DNA of 14,657 bases from an uncultured Eubacteriales bacterium (GCA_902782895.1 CACZPA010000083.1:1-14657); one strand, 5' to 3'; positions 1 through 6,742 are shown, numbered from the stretch's first letter. Program-made: numbers and translations. The notes: generated from the letters alone by a model not told the origin.

Positions 1-432
1 CCGCCGGGCACCGTCGGAGAGCAGCGTCATGGTGTCGGATTCGATCCGGGAGGCGATATTGTCCGCGCCAAGGCCATTTTCCTGCAGAGTGGTCCGTAGG
101 TCTTCAAACGCCGGACCGCTGTCAGAGAGACGGGCGATCGCGGGCAGATCGTTTTTGTGGCGGCCCTGCCGGTAAATATACCAGTTGGAAGAAGGCACAT
201 CGCCCAAGAGTGAATCTTCCGTATGGAAGAGGATGATTTCGTCCAGCTGCAGGGGCTCTGAACCGGTGTTGCGGATGATCAGGGACACTTCCAGATCATC
301 CGGTGAACCTCCGGATACAGGCTGTGTATGTACAATAAAGCGGCCGCTGGGGAAAACGCCCTTTGCCCCGGGCCAGTAACGGGTTCCATTGATCTGAACA
401 CCGAATTCGGTGTTGATACCTGCTATTTTCAT
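1..432 (-). CDS. Probable glycoside hydrolase (alpha-galactosidase/melibiase-like), N-terminal part
   Basis: The first 144 codons of a leftward gene are visible and the frame stays open to the window edge. The ATG at 432-430 follows a strong ribosome site (AGGGGG, about 6 nt upstream). The protein opens MKIAGINTEFGVQINGTRYW with no signal peptide, so it is probably cytoplasmic. The rest reads as alternating beta strands (for example LEVSLIIRNTG at about 47-57), followed by a charged stretch YRQGRHKNDLP at about 87-97. From memory this resembles the N-terminal beta-sandwich of GH36-like alpha-galactosidases, where an RQGRHKND-type string precedes the catalytic barrel. No catalytic residue is inside the window, so the enzyme class is an inference. 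The alternative is another beta-sandwich carbohydrate enzyme. It has its own promoter and sits 106 nt downstream of another minus-strand gene. Confidence 0.5.
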   Translation of the reverse strand, partial: MKIAGINTEFGVQINGTRYWPGAKGVFPSGRFIVHTQPVSGGSPDDLEVSLIIRNTGSEPLQLDEIILFHTEDSLLGDVPSSNWYIYRQGRHKNDLPAIARLSDSGPAFEDLRTTLQENGLGADNIASRIESDTMTLLSDGARR

Positions 433-454
433 TGTGATCCCCCTTTTTCTTTTT

Positions 455-484
455 ATTATAACATAACTCTGTATGTACGTACAA
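455..484 (-). promoter_or_regulatory. Promoter of the leftward glycosidase-like gene
   Basis: Read on the minus strand: TTGTAC (484-479), an 18-bp spacer, then TATAAT (460-455) with an upstream TG that makes it an extended -10 (TGTTATAAT). The start codon lies about 22 nt downstream of the -10, so the leader is very short. Confidence 0.75.
474..483. promoter_or_regulatory. Perfect 10-bp palindrome TGTACGTACA over the -35 box
   Basis: TGTACGTACA is identical on both strands and overlaps five of the six bases of the TTGTAC -35 element. A palindrome at this place is where a dimeric repressor would block polymerase. No specific regulator family can be named from it. Repression by a sugar-responsive factor would fit the gene but is inference. 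Confidence 0.35.
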
Positions 485-538
485 TAGCGGCGTGTTGGAC
501 CCGGGCGATGTGACCTAAGCCGAATTGCCCCGGCCGGT

Positions 539-898
539 TTATGCCCAGACGAACGGGTCGGTCCGTCTGGACGCGGAATCCAGCAGCAGAAAGTGCCGGA
601 TCTCAATGCCGTTTGCATCCACCGTCAGGCGGATCTGCGCGGTGCCGCAGGGCAGCTCCAGCGCGGCGGCCGGAATCGTCAGCGTGATATTGCATGGCCT
701 GCGGCCTTTGCTTTTTGCGAAGCGCATCTTCCAGCTTTGCGTGACAAGCTTCTCACGTGCGCATGCGTTTTTGCGGAAGAATCGCGTCAGAGCATAGGTT
801 ATGGCCTCTCTGCCATATCCATCCGGGAAGAATCCCACACATGCAAAACGATCCGACAGTTTTAACCCACAAACAAGATTACCATATACCATATTCAT
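539..898 (-). CDS. Hypothetical protein, 119 residues
   Basis: I do not recognise this protein. The ATG at 898-896 has a good ribosome site (AGGAG, 7 nt away), and a strong promoter lies about 210 nt upstream, so expression is likely. The first half (about 1-55) is Cys/Phe/Arg-rich with no clear fold. The second half (about 66-113) has the alternating pattern of beta strands (ITLTIPAAALEL, AQIRLTVDANGIEIRHFLL). That part recalls the C-terminal jelly-roll domain of sugar-active enzymes such as rhamnogalacturonan lyases, but the likeness is weak. No signal peptide or membrane segment is evident. Codons in the first third are less GC-biased than those in the second half, so the gene could be a composite or a remnant. 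Its codons 8-12 are complementary to its own leader. It may be co-transcribed with the leftward glycosidase-like gene. Confidence 0.55.
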   Translation of the reverse strand: MNMVYGNLVCGLKLSDRFACVGFFPDGYGREAITYALTRFFRKNACAREKLVTQSWKMRFAKSKGRRPCNITLTIPAAALELPCGTAQIRLTVDANGIEIRHFLLLDSASRRTDPFVWA

Positions 899-1102
899 AT
901 TGATTCTCCTATTCTTGTATTTGGTCTGTCGCCATGCCCTTTGCGTGTCAGCCCGTAAGGTTGGCTGCCGGGAGACTTACTGCGGTTCCGGCCCCGCGGA
1001 GTCATGGGATACAAAAAGAGCTGGTTATCCCATGAATCTCATGTAATAATCAGCTCGTTTGTTTGTGGGTTGTCTTGTCAGGCAGAGTATTCTGACCCGA
1101 CG
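864..1102 (-). promoter_or_regulatory. Structured leader RNA extending into the start of the 119-residue gene
   Basis: From the predicted transcription start (about 1102) the minus-strand RNA has these possible pairings. (1) GTCAG/CTGAC, 1092-1096 with 1077-1081. (2) A 13-bp perfect long-range pair, 1059-1071 with 864-876, joining the leader to codons 8-12. (3) A 10-bp perfect hairpin, 1026-1035 with 1002-1011, with a 14-nt loop. (4) GAGCTG at 1051-1056, complementary to CAGCTC inside that loop (1018-1023), a possible pseudoknot. (5) GCGG/CCGC, 994-997 with 982-985. (6) Two crossing pairs, 963-967 with 949-953 and 976-980 with 955-959, which are mutually exclusive or form a second pseudoknot. 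The ribosome site lies inside the region closed by pair 2. I compared it by eye with common riboswitch consensus motifs and the T-box and found no match. It could also be a free-standing structured RNA. Confidence 0.5.
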
Positions 1103-1108
1103 GTGCAT

Positions 1109-1137
1109 ACTATAACATGGATGCTTTAAGATGTCAA
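1109..1137 (-). promoter_or_regulatory. Strong leftward promoter upstream of the 119-residue gene
   Basis: On the minus strand, TTGACA (1137-1132), a 17-bp spacer and TATAGT (1114-1109) form a near-consensus sigma-A-type promoter. The start of transcription should lie near 1102. This leaves about 200 nt of untranslated leader before the ATG at 898. Confidence 0.8.
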
Positions 1138-1160
1138 GCAGGAATCTGTATTTTTTATCT

Positions 1161-1256
1161 GCAAGTTTACAGGTTTACAGGCAAGTTTTACCGTGCAAGT
1201 ATACCGCTGTTTTTACGCCGCGGTTTTAACCGCAGTATTACTGTAAGTTTTTACCG
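1161..1256. repeat. Four degenerate GCAAGTTTTACCG-like repeats between divergent promoters
   Basis: The copies are GCAAGTTTACAG (1161-1172), GCAAGTTTTACCG (1181-1193), GCAAGTATACCG (1195-1206) and GTAAGTTTTTACCG (1243-1256). An exact tandem pair, GTTTACAG twice (1165-1180), overlaps the first. They lie between the leftward promoter at 1109-1137 and the mreB promoter, as a cluster of regulator sites would. They could also be decayed sequence duplications. Confidence 0.45.
1220..1233. promoter_or_regulatory. Dyad GCGGTT-TT-AACCGC, possible operator
   Basis: Two 6-bp perfect arms are separated by 2 bp. The right arm belongs to TTTAACCGCAG (1225-1235), an 11-nt sequence that recurs exactly at 1272-1282, inside the spacer of the mreB promoter 47 bp downstream. 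A dyad plus a promoter-proximal half-site is a common operator layout. No regulator is identified. Confidence 0.35.
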
Positions 1257-1265
1257 GCGGAGGCA

Positions 1266-1294
1266 TTGAAATTTAACCGCAGATGGTGTATCAT
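1266..1294 (+). promoter_or_regulatory. Predicted mreB operon promoter
   Basis: TTGAAA (1266-1271), a 17-bp spacer and TATCAT (1289-1294) are a reasonable sigma-A-type match. It is the best candidate upstream of mreB and would give a leader of about 95 nt. The spacer contains the TTTAACCGCAG repeat. Confidence 0.55.
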
Positions 1295-1342
1295 AAATAA
1301 GCTGATGTATTATGCCGTTCAGGCAGGTGTGTTTAGTGAAAG

Positions 1343-1371
1343 AGGGGAGGCCCGCGACGGGAGATCCCCCT
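1343..1371 (+). other. Hairpin in the mreB leader
   Basis: AGGGG (1343-1347) pairs with CCCCT (1367-1371), and inside it CCCG (1351-1354) pairs with CGGG (1358-1361) around a CGA loop. No T-run follows, so it is not a terminator. It ends about 24 nt before the mreB start and could affect mRNA stability or translation. Confidence 0.4.
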
Positions 1372-1395
1372 GACAGATAGAGAGGAATCAGTACC

Positions 1396-2382
1396 ATGTT
1401 GTCTACAAATATCGGAATCGACCTTGGAACTTCCAGTGTACTGGTATATGTCCGCAAAAAAGGCATCGTGCTGCGTGAGCCTTCGGTTGTCGCGATCAAC
1501 ACGCAGGAGGATAACCAGGTCGTCGCGGTCGGAGAAGAAGCAAGAAAGATGATCGGCCGCACGCCCAAGTATCTGACGACGATCCGCCCACTGAGAGAGG
1601 GCGTTATTTCTGACTTCCAGTATACCGAGAAGATGCTCAAGTACTTTGTGGAGCGTTCGATCGGCAGACGTTTCCTTAAATCCGTTATCGCGGTCTGTGT
1701 TCCGAGCGGCGTAACGGAGGTGGAGCGCAGAGCGGTCATGGACGTTACCTATCAGGCCGGCGCGAGCAAGGTCTATGTTATCGAGGAGCCGCTGGCGGCC
1801 GCGATCGGTGCCGGAGTTGACGTTACCAAGCCTGCCGGAAGTCTGATCGTGGATATCGGCGGCGGGACGACGGACGTCGCGGTCGTATCGCTCGGCGGTA
1901 TCGTACTCAGCGAATCGATCAAGGTAGCCGGTGACGTTTTCGACGAGGCGCTGACACATTATCTGCGCAAACGCTACAATCTGCTGATCGGCGAGCGGAC
2001 AGCGGAGGATATCAAGACCAAGATCGGCGAGGCTTATCACGCCGAGGAGAATCATTTCATGGACGTCAAGGGCAGAGACCTTGTAACGGGTCTTCCCGCG
2101 ACGATCCGCATCACTTCGCAGGACACGCTGGAAGCTTTTAAGGAACCGCTGTCTTCGATCCTGGACACGATTCACAGTGTGCTGGAGAGGACTCCGCCGG
2201 AGCTTTCCGCGGACATTATGGACCGTGGAATCGTCATGACGGGCGGGGGAAGCCTTCTGCACGGAATCGACAGACTGATCCAGGAGAACATGGGCATAGA
2301 TGTTTTCGTCGCGGATGACGCGATTTCCTGCGTCGCGACGGGTACGGGCAAGTACGTAGACTTTATTACACAGCAGTATTAA
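1396..2382 (+). CDS. mreB: Rod shape-determining protein MreB/Mbl family
   Basis: A 328-residue bacterial actin that polymerises under the membrane and guides lateral wall synthesis. The nucleotide-binding signatures are in the expected order: phosphate-1 loop GIDLGT at 7-12, phosphate-2 loop DIGGGTTD at 153-160, and the adenosine motif MTGGGSLL at 281-288. VIEEPLAAAIGAG at about 128-140 is also typical. Length is normal for the family (about 330-345). The ATG is preceded by GAGAGGA about 9 nt upstream. It is not next to mreC/mreD, so it is one of the separate mreB/mbl paralogues, and the sequence alone does not settle which (mreB, mbl or mreBH). It heads a unit with metK, whose ribosome site overlaps this gene's stop codon. 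Confidence 0.93.
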   Translation: MLSTNIGIDLGTSSVLVYVRKKGIVLREPSVVAINTQEDNQVVAVGEEARKMIGRTPKYLTTIRPLREGVISDFQYTEKMLKYFVERSIGRRFLKSVIAVCVPSGVTEVERRAVMDVTYQAGASKVYVIEEPLAAAIGAGVDVTKPAGSLIVDIGGGTTDVAVVSLGGIVLSESIKVAGDVFDEALTHYLRKRYNLLIGERTAEDIKTKIGEAYHAEENHFMDVKGRDLVTGLPATIRITSQDTLEAFKEPLSSILDTIHSVLERTPPELSADIMDRGIVMTGGGSLLHGIDRLIQENMGIDVFVADDAISCVATGTGKYVDFITQQY

Positions 2383-2395
2383 GGAGGATTATCAG

Positions 2396-3589
2396 ATGAG
2401 CCGGAGATTTTTTTCATCAGAATCAGTAACAGAGGGCCATCCGGATAAAATGTGCGATCAGATCTCTGACAGCATTCTTGACGCGATTCTTACAGAGGAT
2501 CCTGCCGCGCGGGTAGCCTGCGAGACGATCGCGACGACGGGCCTGGTGCTTGTCATGGGAGAGATTTCGACCAAGTGTTATGTGGATATCCCCAAGATTG
2601 TAAGGGAAGTCATTCACAAGATAGGGTACGATAACGCGGATTACGGATGCGATTACAAATCCTGCTCCGTGCTGACCACAATCGACGAGCAGTCGCCCGA
2701 TATCGCGATGGGCGTGGACCGTTCCGCCGAGGCCAAGCAGGGCCGCCAGGAAGAGGACCTTTCCATCGGAGCGGGAGACCAGGGCATGATGTTCGGTTAT
2801 GCATGCGATGAGACGCCGGAGTATATGCCGATGCCGATCGCGCTGGCGCACAGACTGTCGAGAAAACTGGCCGAGGTCCGTAAGAACGGTGTGATTCCGT
2901 ATCTTCGTCCGGACGGCAAGACGCAGGTAACCGTGGAGTATGACGAAGACGGACGCCCGAGACGTGTGGATACGGTCGTTGTTTCCGCACAGCATAATCC
3001 GGACGTGACGCTGGCGCTGCTGCGCGAGGACATTATCCGGGAAGTGATCCGGACGAGTATTCCGGCGGAGATGCTGGATGAGAAGACACGTTTCCTGATC
3101 AATCCGACAGGAAGATTCGTTATCGGCGGCCCGCAGGGCGACTCCGGGCTGACGGGACGCAAGATCATCGTTGATACCTACGGAGGATACGCAAGCCACG
3201 GCGGCGGTTCTTTCTCTGGCAAGGACCCGACCAAGGTCGACCGCAGTGCCGCTTATCAGGCGCGTCATGTCGCTAAAAATATCGTCGCGGCAGGACTTGC
3301 CTCCAGCTGCGAGATCGAGCTTGCCTACGCGATCGGCGTAGCAGAGCCGGTATCCGTACATATCGACACCAAGGGAACGGCTAAGATTCCGGAAGCAAGA
3401 CTGGAGGAGCTGGTACGCAAGCACTTCGATCTCCGGCCTGCCGGCATCATCAAAGAGCTCGATCTGCGCCGTCCGATCTACGCGCAGACGGCCGCTTATG
3501 GACATTTCGGCAGGAACGATCTGGATCTGCCGTGGGAGAAGCTTGACAAGGTCGAGATTCTCCGTAAGGAAGCCGGACTGAACGGCTGA
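2396..3589 (+). CDS. metK: S-adenosylmethionine synthetase (methionine adenosyltransferase)
   Basis: Makes S-adenosylmethionine from methionine and ATP in the cytosol, releasing phosphate and pyrophosphate. It supplies nearly all methylation reactions. The 397 residues match the usual full length. Visible signatures are GHPDK (14-18, ATP/Mg contact), GAGDQGMMFGYA (125-136, family signature 1) and GGGSFSGKDPTKVDRS at about 268-283 (signature 2, phosphate loop). The start is certain: a near-perfect AAGGAGG at 2381-2387 overlaps the mreB stop codon and lies 8 nt from the ATG. No SAM or T-box riboswitch precedes it, so control is probably through the mreB promoter. Only 13 nt separate it from mreB. 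Confidence 0.98.
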   Translation: MSRRFFSSESVTEGHPDKMCDQISDSILDAILTEDPAARVACETIATTGLVLVMGEISTKCYVDIPKIVREVIHKIGYDNADYGCDYKSCSVLTTIDEQSPDIAMGVDRSAEAKQGRQEEDLSIGAGDQGMMFGYACDETPEYMPMPIALAHRLSRKLAEVRKNGVIPYLRPDGKTQVTVEYDEDGRPRRVDTVVVSAQHNPDVTLALLREDIIREVIRTSIPAEMLDEKTRFLINPTGRFVIGGPQGDSGLTGRKIIVDTYGGYASHGGGSFSGKDPTKVDRSAAYQARHVAKNIVAAGLASSCEIELAYAIGVAEPVSVHIDTKGTAKIPEARLEELVRKHFDLRPAGIIKELDLRRPIYAQTAAYGHFGRNDLDLPWEKLDKVEILRKEAGLNG

Positions 3590-3629
3590 ACGCATACAGA
3601 CCGGACTGCTTCCGGAGTAAAGGATAAGA

Positions 3630-5966
3630 ATGGTAGAAAAAAGCCGCATTGAGGGATCCGTAACCGAAGTGATCTACGCGAATGATCAGAACGGTTATAA
3701 AGTCTGCGAAGTTACGCAGGAGGACGGGGATACTGTAACGATCGTCGGGATCATGCCGGATCTTTCGGCAGGAGAGTCGGTTGTTGCGGAAGGAATCTGG
3801 AAGGATCATACAACCTACGGGCGGCAGCTGGAAGTACAATATTTTGAGAAATCCATGCCTAAGACCCGGGATGCGGTAGAGCGCTATCTCGGGTCCGGTT
3901 CTTTAAAAGGCGTCGGGCCGGCGCTGGCCAAGCGTATCGTCGCGAAGTTCGGGGACGAGACGCTGGAGGTCATCAGCCGGGAGCCGGAGCGACTCGCGGA
4001 GGTCCGCGGGATCAGCATGAAAGGCGCGATGGAGATCGGAGCGCAGTTTCAGGAACAGTCCTATCTGCGGGACAGTCTGATTTTCCTGCAGCAGTACGGG
4101 ATTTCGACAGTGCTGGCCATGCGGATCTATACGGCTTTCAAGGAAAAGACGATCCAGATCATGCGGACCAATCCCTACGCGCTGACGAGGCGTGTCCGGG
4201 GCATCGGTTTCCGCAAGGCGGATGAGATCGCGGCGCGGATGGGGATCCAGCCGGATTCGGAGGAACGGATCCAGGCTGCTGTGGAGTACGTCCTGACAGA
4301 AGCTGCCGGCAACGGACATGTTTATCTGACGCTTTCACAGGTGGAGGACCAGGTGGCGGAGCTCATCGGTGTCGTTGGCATCGATGTGGAGAACGCCAAG
4401 CTGCAGCTCATTCTGGACGGACGGATCGTCGAGAAGACCGAAGACGGGGTGGACCGTCTGTACATCACTTCCTACTATATGGCGGAAGTTCATGTGGCTG
4501 CAAAAATCGCCGAGATCTCTCTGGACGCGCCGGGCGGCGTCGATGCCATATCGACGGAAGCGCTGGAGGATGAGATCACCCGTAAAGCGGATAAATACGG
4601 TGTCACACTGGCCGAAGAGCAGCGGAACGCGCTGATGGAAGCTCTGCAGCACGGTATGATGGTCATCACGGGCGGCCCCGGTACCGGTAAGACGACAATT
4701 ATCCGGATCCTGCTCGACATACTGGAAGACCGGGACGAAGAGTATCTGCTCGCCGCGCCGACAGGCCGCGCCGCCAAAAGGATGACGGAAGCGACCGGCC
4801 GCGAGGCGCAGACGATTCACCGACTGCTGGAGATCGAATTCCAGCCGGAGGACGGACAGCGGCAGAATTTCAACCGGAACGCCGAGAATCCGCTGGAAGC
4901 GGACGTCGTGATCGTGGATGAAACTTCGATGGTGGACATCCTGCTGATGGATCATCTGACACAGGCGATCATGCCGGGGACACGTCTCATTATGGTCGGG
5001 GACGTGGACCAGCTGCCGTCGGTCGGACGGGGCAGCGTACTGCGGGATATCATCGATTCCGAATGCGTGCCGGTTGTCCGTCTGGAGCATATTTTCCGGC
5101 AGGGAGAAGAGAGCCAGATCATCACGAACGCGCACAGGATCCTGCACGGGCAGGAGCCGGTTTACAATACGGACGGGACGGATTTCTTCTTCATGAGGAG
5201 ATCGACGCTGGAGGCCGCGTCTTCCGCGCTTGCGGAGACGGTCAGCCACCGCATTCCGCGGTATCTGAAGTGCCATCCGATCGACGATATCCAGGTGCTT
5301 ACGCCGATGCGCAAGACACCGCTTGGTGCGGAGGCCTTGAATGTGCTGCTGCAGAAGACGCTGAATCCGCCGTCTTCCCATAAGAAAGAACTGGAATTCC
5401 GCAAGAATATCCTGCGGGAAGGTGATAAGGTCATGCAGATCCGCAATGATTACAACATCGCCTGGACCGTTCGGAATGATTTCGGATATACGCTCGAAGA
5501 AGGCCAGGGCGTTTTCAACGGCGATATCGGACGCGTTCTGTCAATCGACAAGACGGCGAAAACTGTACGGGTCCGTTATGAAGACCGGCATGAGATCGAT
5601 TATGAATACGCGGCGCTCGAGGAGATCGAGCTGGCTTACGCGATCACGATCCATAAAGCACAGGGGACGGAGAGCCCGGTCATCATCCTGCCGCTGCTTG
5701 GCGGCCCGCCGATGCTTTTCTCGCGAAATCTGCTGTATACCGCGGTGACGCGCGCGCAGCAGGCGCTCGTGATCATCGGAGAAAGGGAGGTCGTCAGCCG
5801 TATGATCTCCAATAACCGCCCGACACACCGGAACACAACGCTGCGGTACCGCCTGTGCGAGGCTTTCGGCAGGCCGGCGGCAATGACGGGTCAGCAGCAG
5901 GAGATCCCGGAGACGGACTGGACAGATGAACTGATCGAAGCCGATAATGTGGAGTACGATTTTTGA
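3630..5966 (+). CDS. recD2: RecD2-type ATP-dependent DNA helicase (YrrC family)
   Basis: A 778-residue SF1B 5'-3' helicase of the RecD2 class, which works without RecBC in replication-fork and repair functions. The order is: N-terminal OB-like region (about 1-75); helix-hairpin-helix segments (about 88-108, GVGPALAKRI; about 188-205, RGIGFRKADEIAARMG); Walker A GGPGTGKT (348-355); Walker B IVDET with D430/E431; motif III GDVDQLPSVG (about 457-466); HIFRQ (about 487-491); then C-terminal YAITIHKAQGTE (670-681) and LLYTAVTRA (701-709). Length is typical for full RecD2 and well above that of E. coli RecD. The ATG at 3630 has AAAGGA 6 nt upstream. It lies 40 nt after metK with no terminator, and its TGA overlaps the comF start. 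Confidence 0.95.
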   Translation: MVEKSRIEGSVTEVIYANDQNGYKVCEVTQEDGDTVTIVGIMPDLSAGESVVAEGIWKDHTTYGRQLEVQYFEKSMPKTRDAVERYLGSGSLKGVGPALAKRIVAKFGDETLEVISREPERLAEVRGISMKGAMEIGAQFQEQSYLRDSLIFLQQYGISTVLAMRIYTAFKEKTIQIMRTNPYALTRRVRGIGFRKADEIAARMGIQPDSEERIQAAVEYVLTEAAGNGHVYLTLSQVEDQVAELIGVVGIDVENAKLQLILDGRIVEKTEDGVDRLYITSYYMAEVHVAAKIAEISLDAPGGVDAISTEALEDEITRKADKYGVTLAEEQRNALMEALQHGMMVITGGPGTGKTTIIRILLDILEDRDEEYLLAAPTGRAAKRMTEATGREAQTIHRLLEIEFQPEDGQRQNFNRNAENPLEADVVIVDETSMVDILLMDHLTQAIMPGTRLIMVGDVDQLPSVGRGSVLRDIIDSECVPVVRLEHIFRQGEESQIITNAHRILHGQEPVYNTDGTDFFFMRRSTLEAASSALAETVSHRIPRYLKCHPIDDIQVLTPMRKTPLGAEALNVLLQKTLNPPSSHKKELEFRKNILREGDKVMQIRNDYNIAWTVRNDFGYTLEEGQGVFNGDIGRVLSIDKTAKTVRVRYEDRHEIDYEYAALEEIELAYAITIHKAQGTESPVIILPLLGGPPMLFSRNLLYTAVTRAQQALVIIGEREVVSRMISNNRPTHRNTTLRYRLCEAFGRPAAMTGQQQEIPETDWTDELIEADNVEYDF
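5951..5965 (+). promoter_or_regulatory. Ribosome site and TTG start of comF inside recD2
   Basis: GGAG (5951-5954) lies 8 nt before TTG (5963-5965), which overlaps the recD2 stop TGA (5964-5966) as TTGA. No ATG or GTG fits the comF N-terminus, so this pair fixes the start and suggests translational coupling. Confidence 0.75.
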
Positions 5967-6682
5967 AGACAAGTAAGATCATTACAGAGACGCTGCGGAG
6001 GGTTATCTACCCGCCGCGTTGTCTTTTTTGCGGGAGTCTGCTGGATTATCGGACAGAGATCCCGCTTTGTGAGAACTGCAGACCGGAACGTTACCTGCCG
6101 CAAGGCCCCAGATGCAGCATCTGCAGCAGGCCGGTCGGGCACGCGGGGGACAGATGCCCCGGATGCCGCAATCATCAGAGCAGAATCCGGGGACGGGGCA
6201 CGTTTGTGTATGACGGCGCGGTTCTGGAATCTGTTCACGCTGTCAAGGACAACGGGATGAAGGATTATGCCAAGGGCTATGCGGAGCTCATGGTACGCTA
6301 CGACGAGAGAATCTGGTGCGAATGGGGACAGTTCTTCCTGGTTCCGGTACCCGTACATCCGCGTAGATTGTTGGAGCGTGGTTACAATCAGGCGGAAGTA
6401 CTGGCAAGAGAGCTTGGAGAGCGGCTGGATGTCCCGGTCTGGACAGGGCTGCAGAGAGAAGAGGCCACCCGTGCGCTGCGCGGACAAGGTGCGAAAAGCC
6501 GAAGAGAGAGCCTCGCGCGCGCCTTTCGTGTGGACGGGAGCGTTCCAAGGCCTGCGGGAAAGGCTGTGATCGTGGACGATATCTATACTTCCGGAGCGAC
6601 GGTCGAGTCCTGCGCAAAAGCGATTCAGGATGTGTATCCGGAGCAGGAGGTCTGTTTCTGGACCTTCAGCATCCGAACGTGA
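5963..6682 (+). CDS. comF: ComF family protein (double zinc ribbon plus phosphoribosyltransferase-like domain)
   Basis: ComF/ComFC proteins take part in natural DNA uptake in Firmicutes and are found widely in other bacteria. This one has 239 residues. The N-terminus carries two four-cysteine zinc sites: C20/C23/C36/C39 and C51/C54/C65/C68. The phosphoribosyltransferase-type domain follows, with VPVPVHPRRLLERGYNQ at about 127-143 and the PRPP-loop signature VIVDDIYTSGAT at 202-213. Both domains are complete, so it should be functional. It starts with TTG overlapping the recD2 stop. No partner comFA helicase is next to it, so a role beyond competence is possible. The recD2 neighbour, a single-strand DNA helicase, fits a DNA-processing role but proves nothing. 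Confidence 0.92.
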   Translation: MKTSKIITETLRRVIYPPRCLFCGSLLDYRTEIPLCENCRPERYLPQGPRCSICSRPVGHAGDRCPGCRNHQSRIRGRGTFVYDGAVLESVHAVKDNGMKDYAKGYAELMVRYDERIWCEWGQFFLVPVPVHPRRLLERGYNQAEVLARELGERLDVPVWTGLQREEATRALRGQGAKSRRESLARAFRVDGSVPRPAGKAVIVDDIYTSGATVESCAKAIQDVYPEQEVCFWTFSIRT

Positions 6683-6688
6683 AGATTT

Positions 6689-6718
6689 CGTTAATATTCC
6701 GTTAATATACGTTAATAT
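6689..6718. repeat. Three CGTTAATAT direct repeats with 10-11 bp period
   Basis: CGTTAATAT occurs exactly at 6689-6697, 6700-6708 and 6710-6718, so repeats start every 11 and 10 bp, one helical turn. The array ends 24 bp before the -35 of the plsC promoter. Same-face direct repeats of this sort are typical of OmpR/PhoB-family response regulators (the Bacillus PhoP box is TTAACA-like at 11-bp spacing). The assignment to that class is inference. Confidence 0.5.
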
Positions 6719-6742
6719 GCGATGCACCTAAGCTGTCGGATG

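Noticed and set aside
981..1000. Minus-strand GGCCGGAACCGC resembling the T-box GGGTGGNACCGCG
   Set aside because: The T-box core is not matched, and no specifier stem, AGTA box or downstream terminator was seen. The downstream gene is not amino-acid related.
801..1046. An 81-codon plus-strand frame with a hydrophobic stretch
   Set aside because: It has no good ribosome site or promoter and overlaps the better-supported minus-strand gene and its leader.
864..1071. Terminal inverted repeats of a small mobile element (MITE)
   Set aside because: The 13-bp arms are 182 bp apart, but no target-site duplication flanks them, and the arms fall neatly in a leader and its coding start.
3589..3629. 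CCGGA/TCCGG hairpin between metK and recD2 as a terminator
   Set aside because: It has a 5-bp stem without a T-run, and the recD2 ribosome site follows at once.
2423..3649. Other long minus-strand frames opposite metK, recD2, ftsH, mreB and lysS (309-408 codons)
   Set aside because: Same compositional effect. No ribosome site or family motif was seen, and all lie over strongly identified genes.
6670..6742. Inverted repeat CATCCGA/TCGGATG as a comF terminator
   Set aside because: The loop would be 59 nt, and only a loose T-rich tail follows. It overlaps the plsC promoter.
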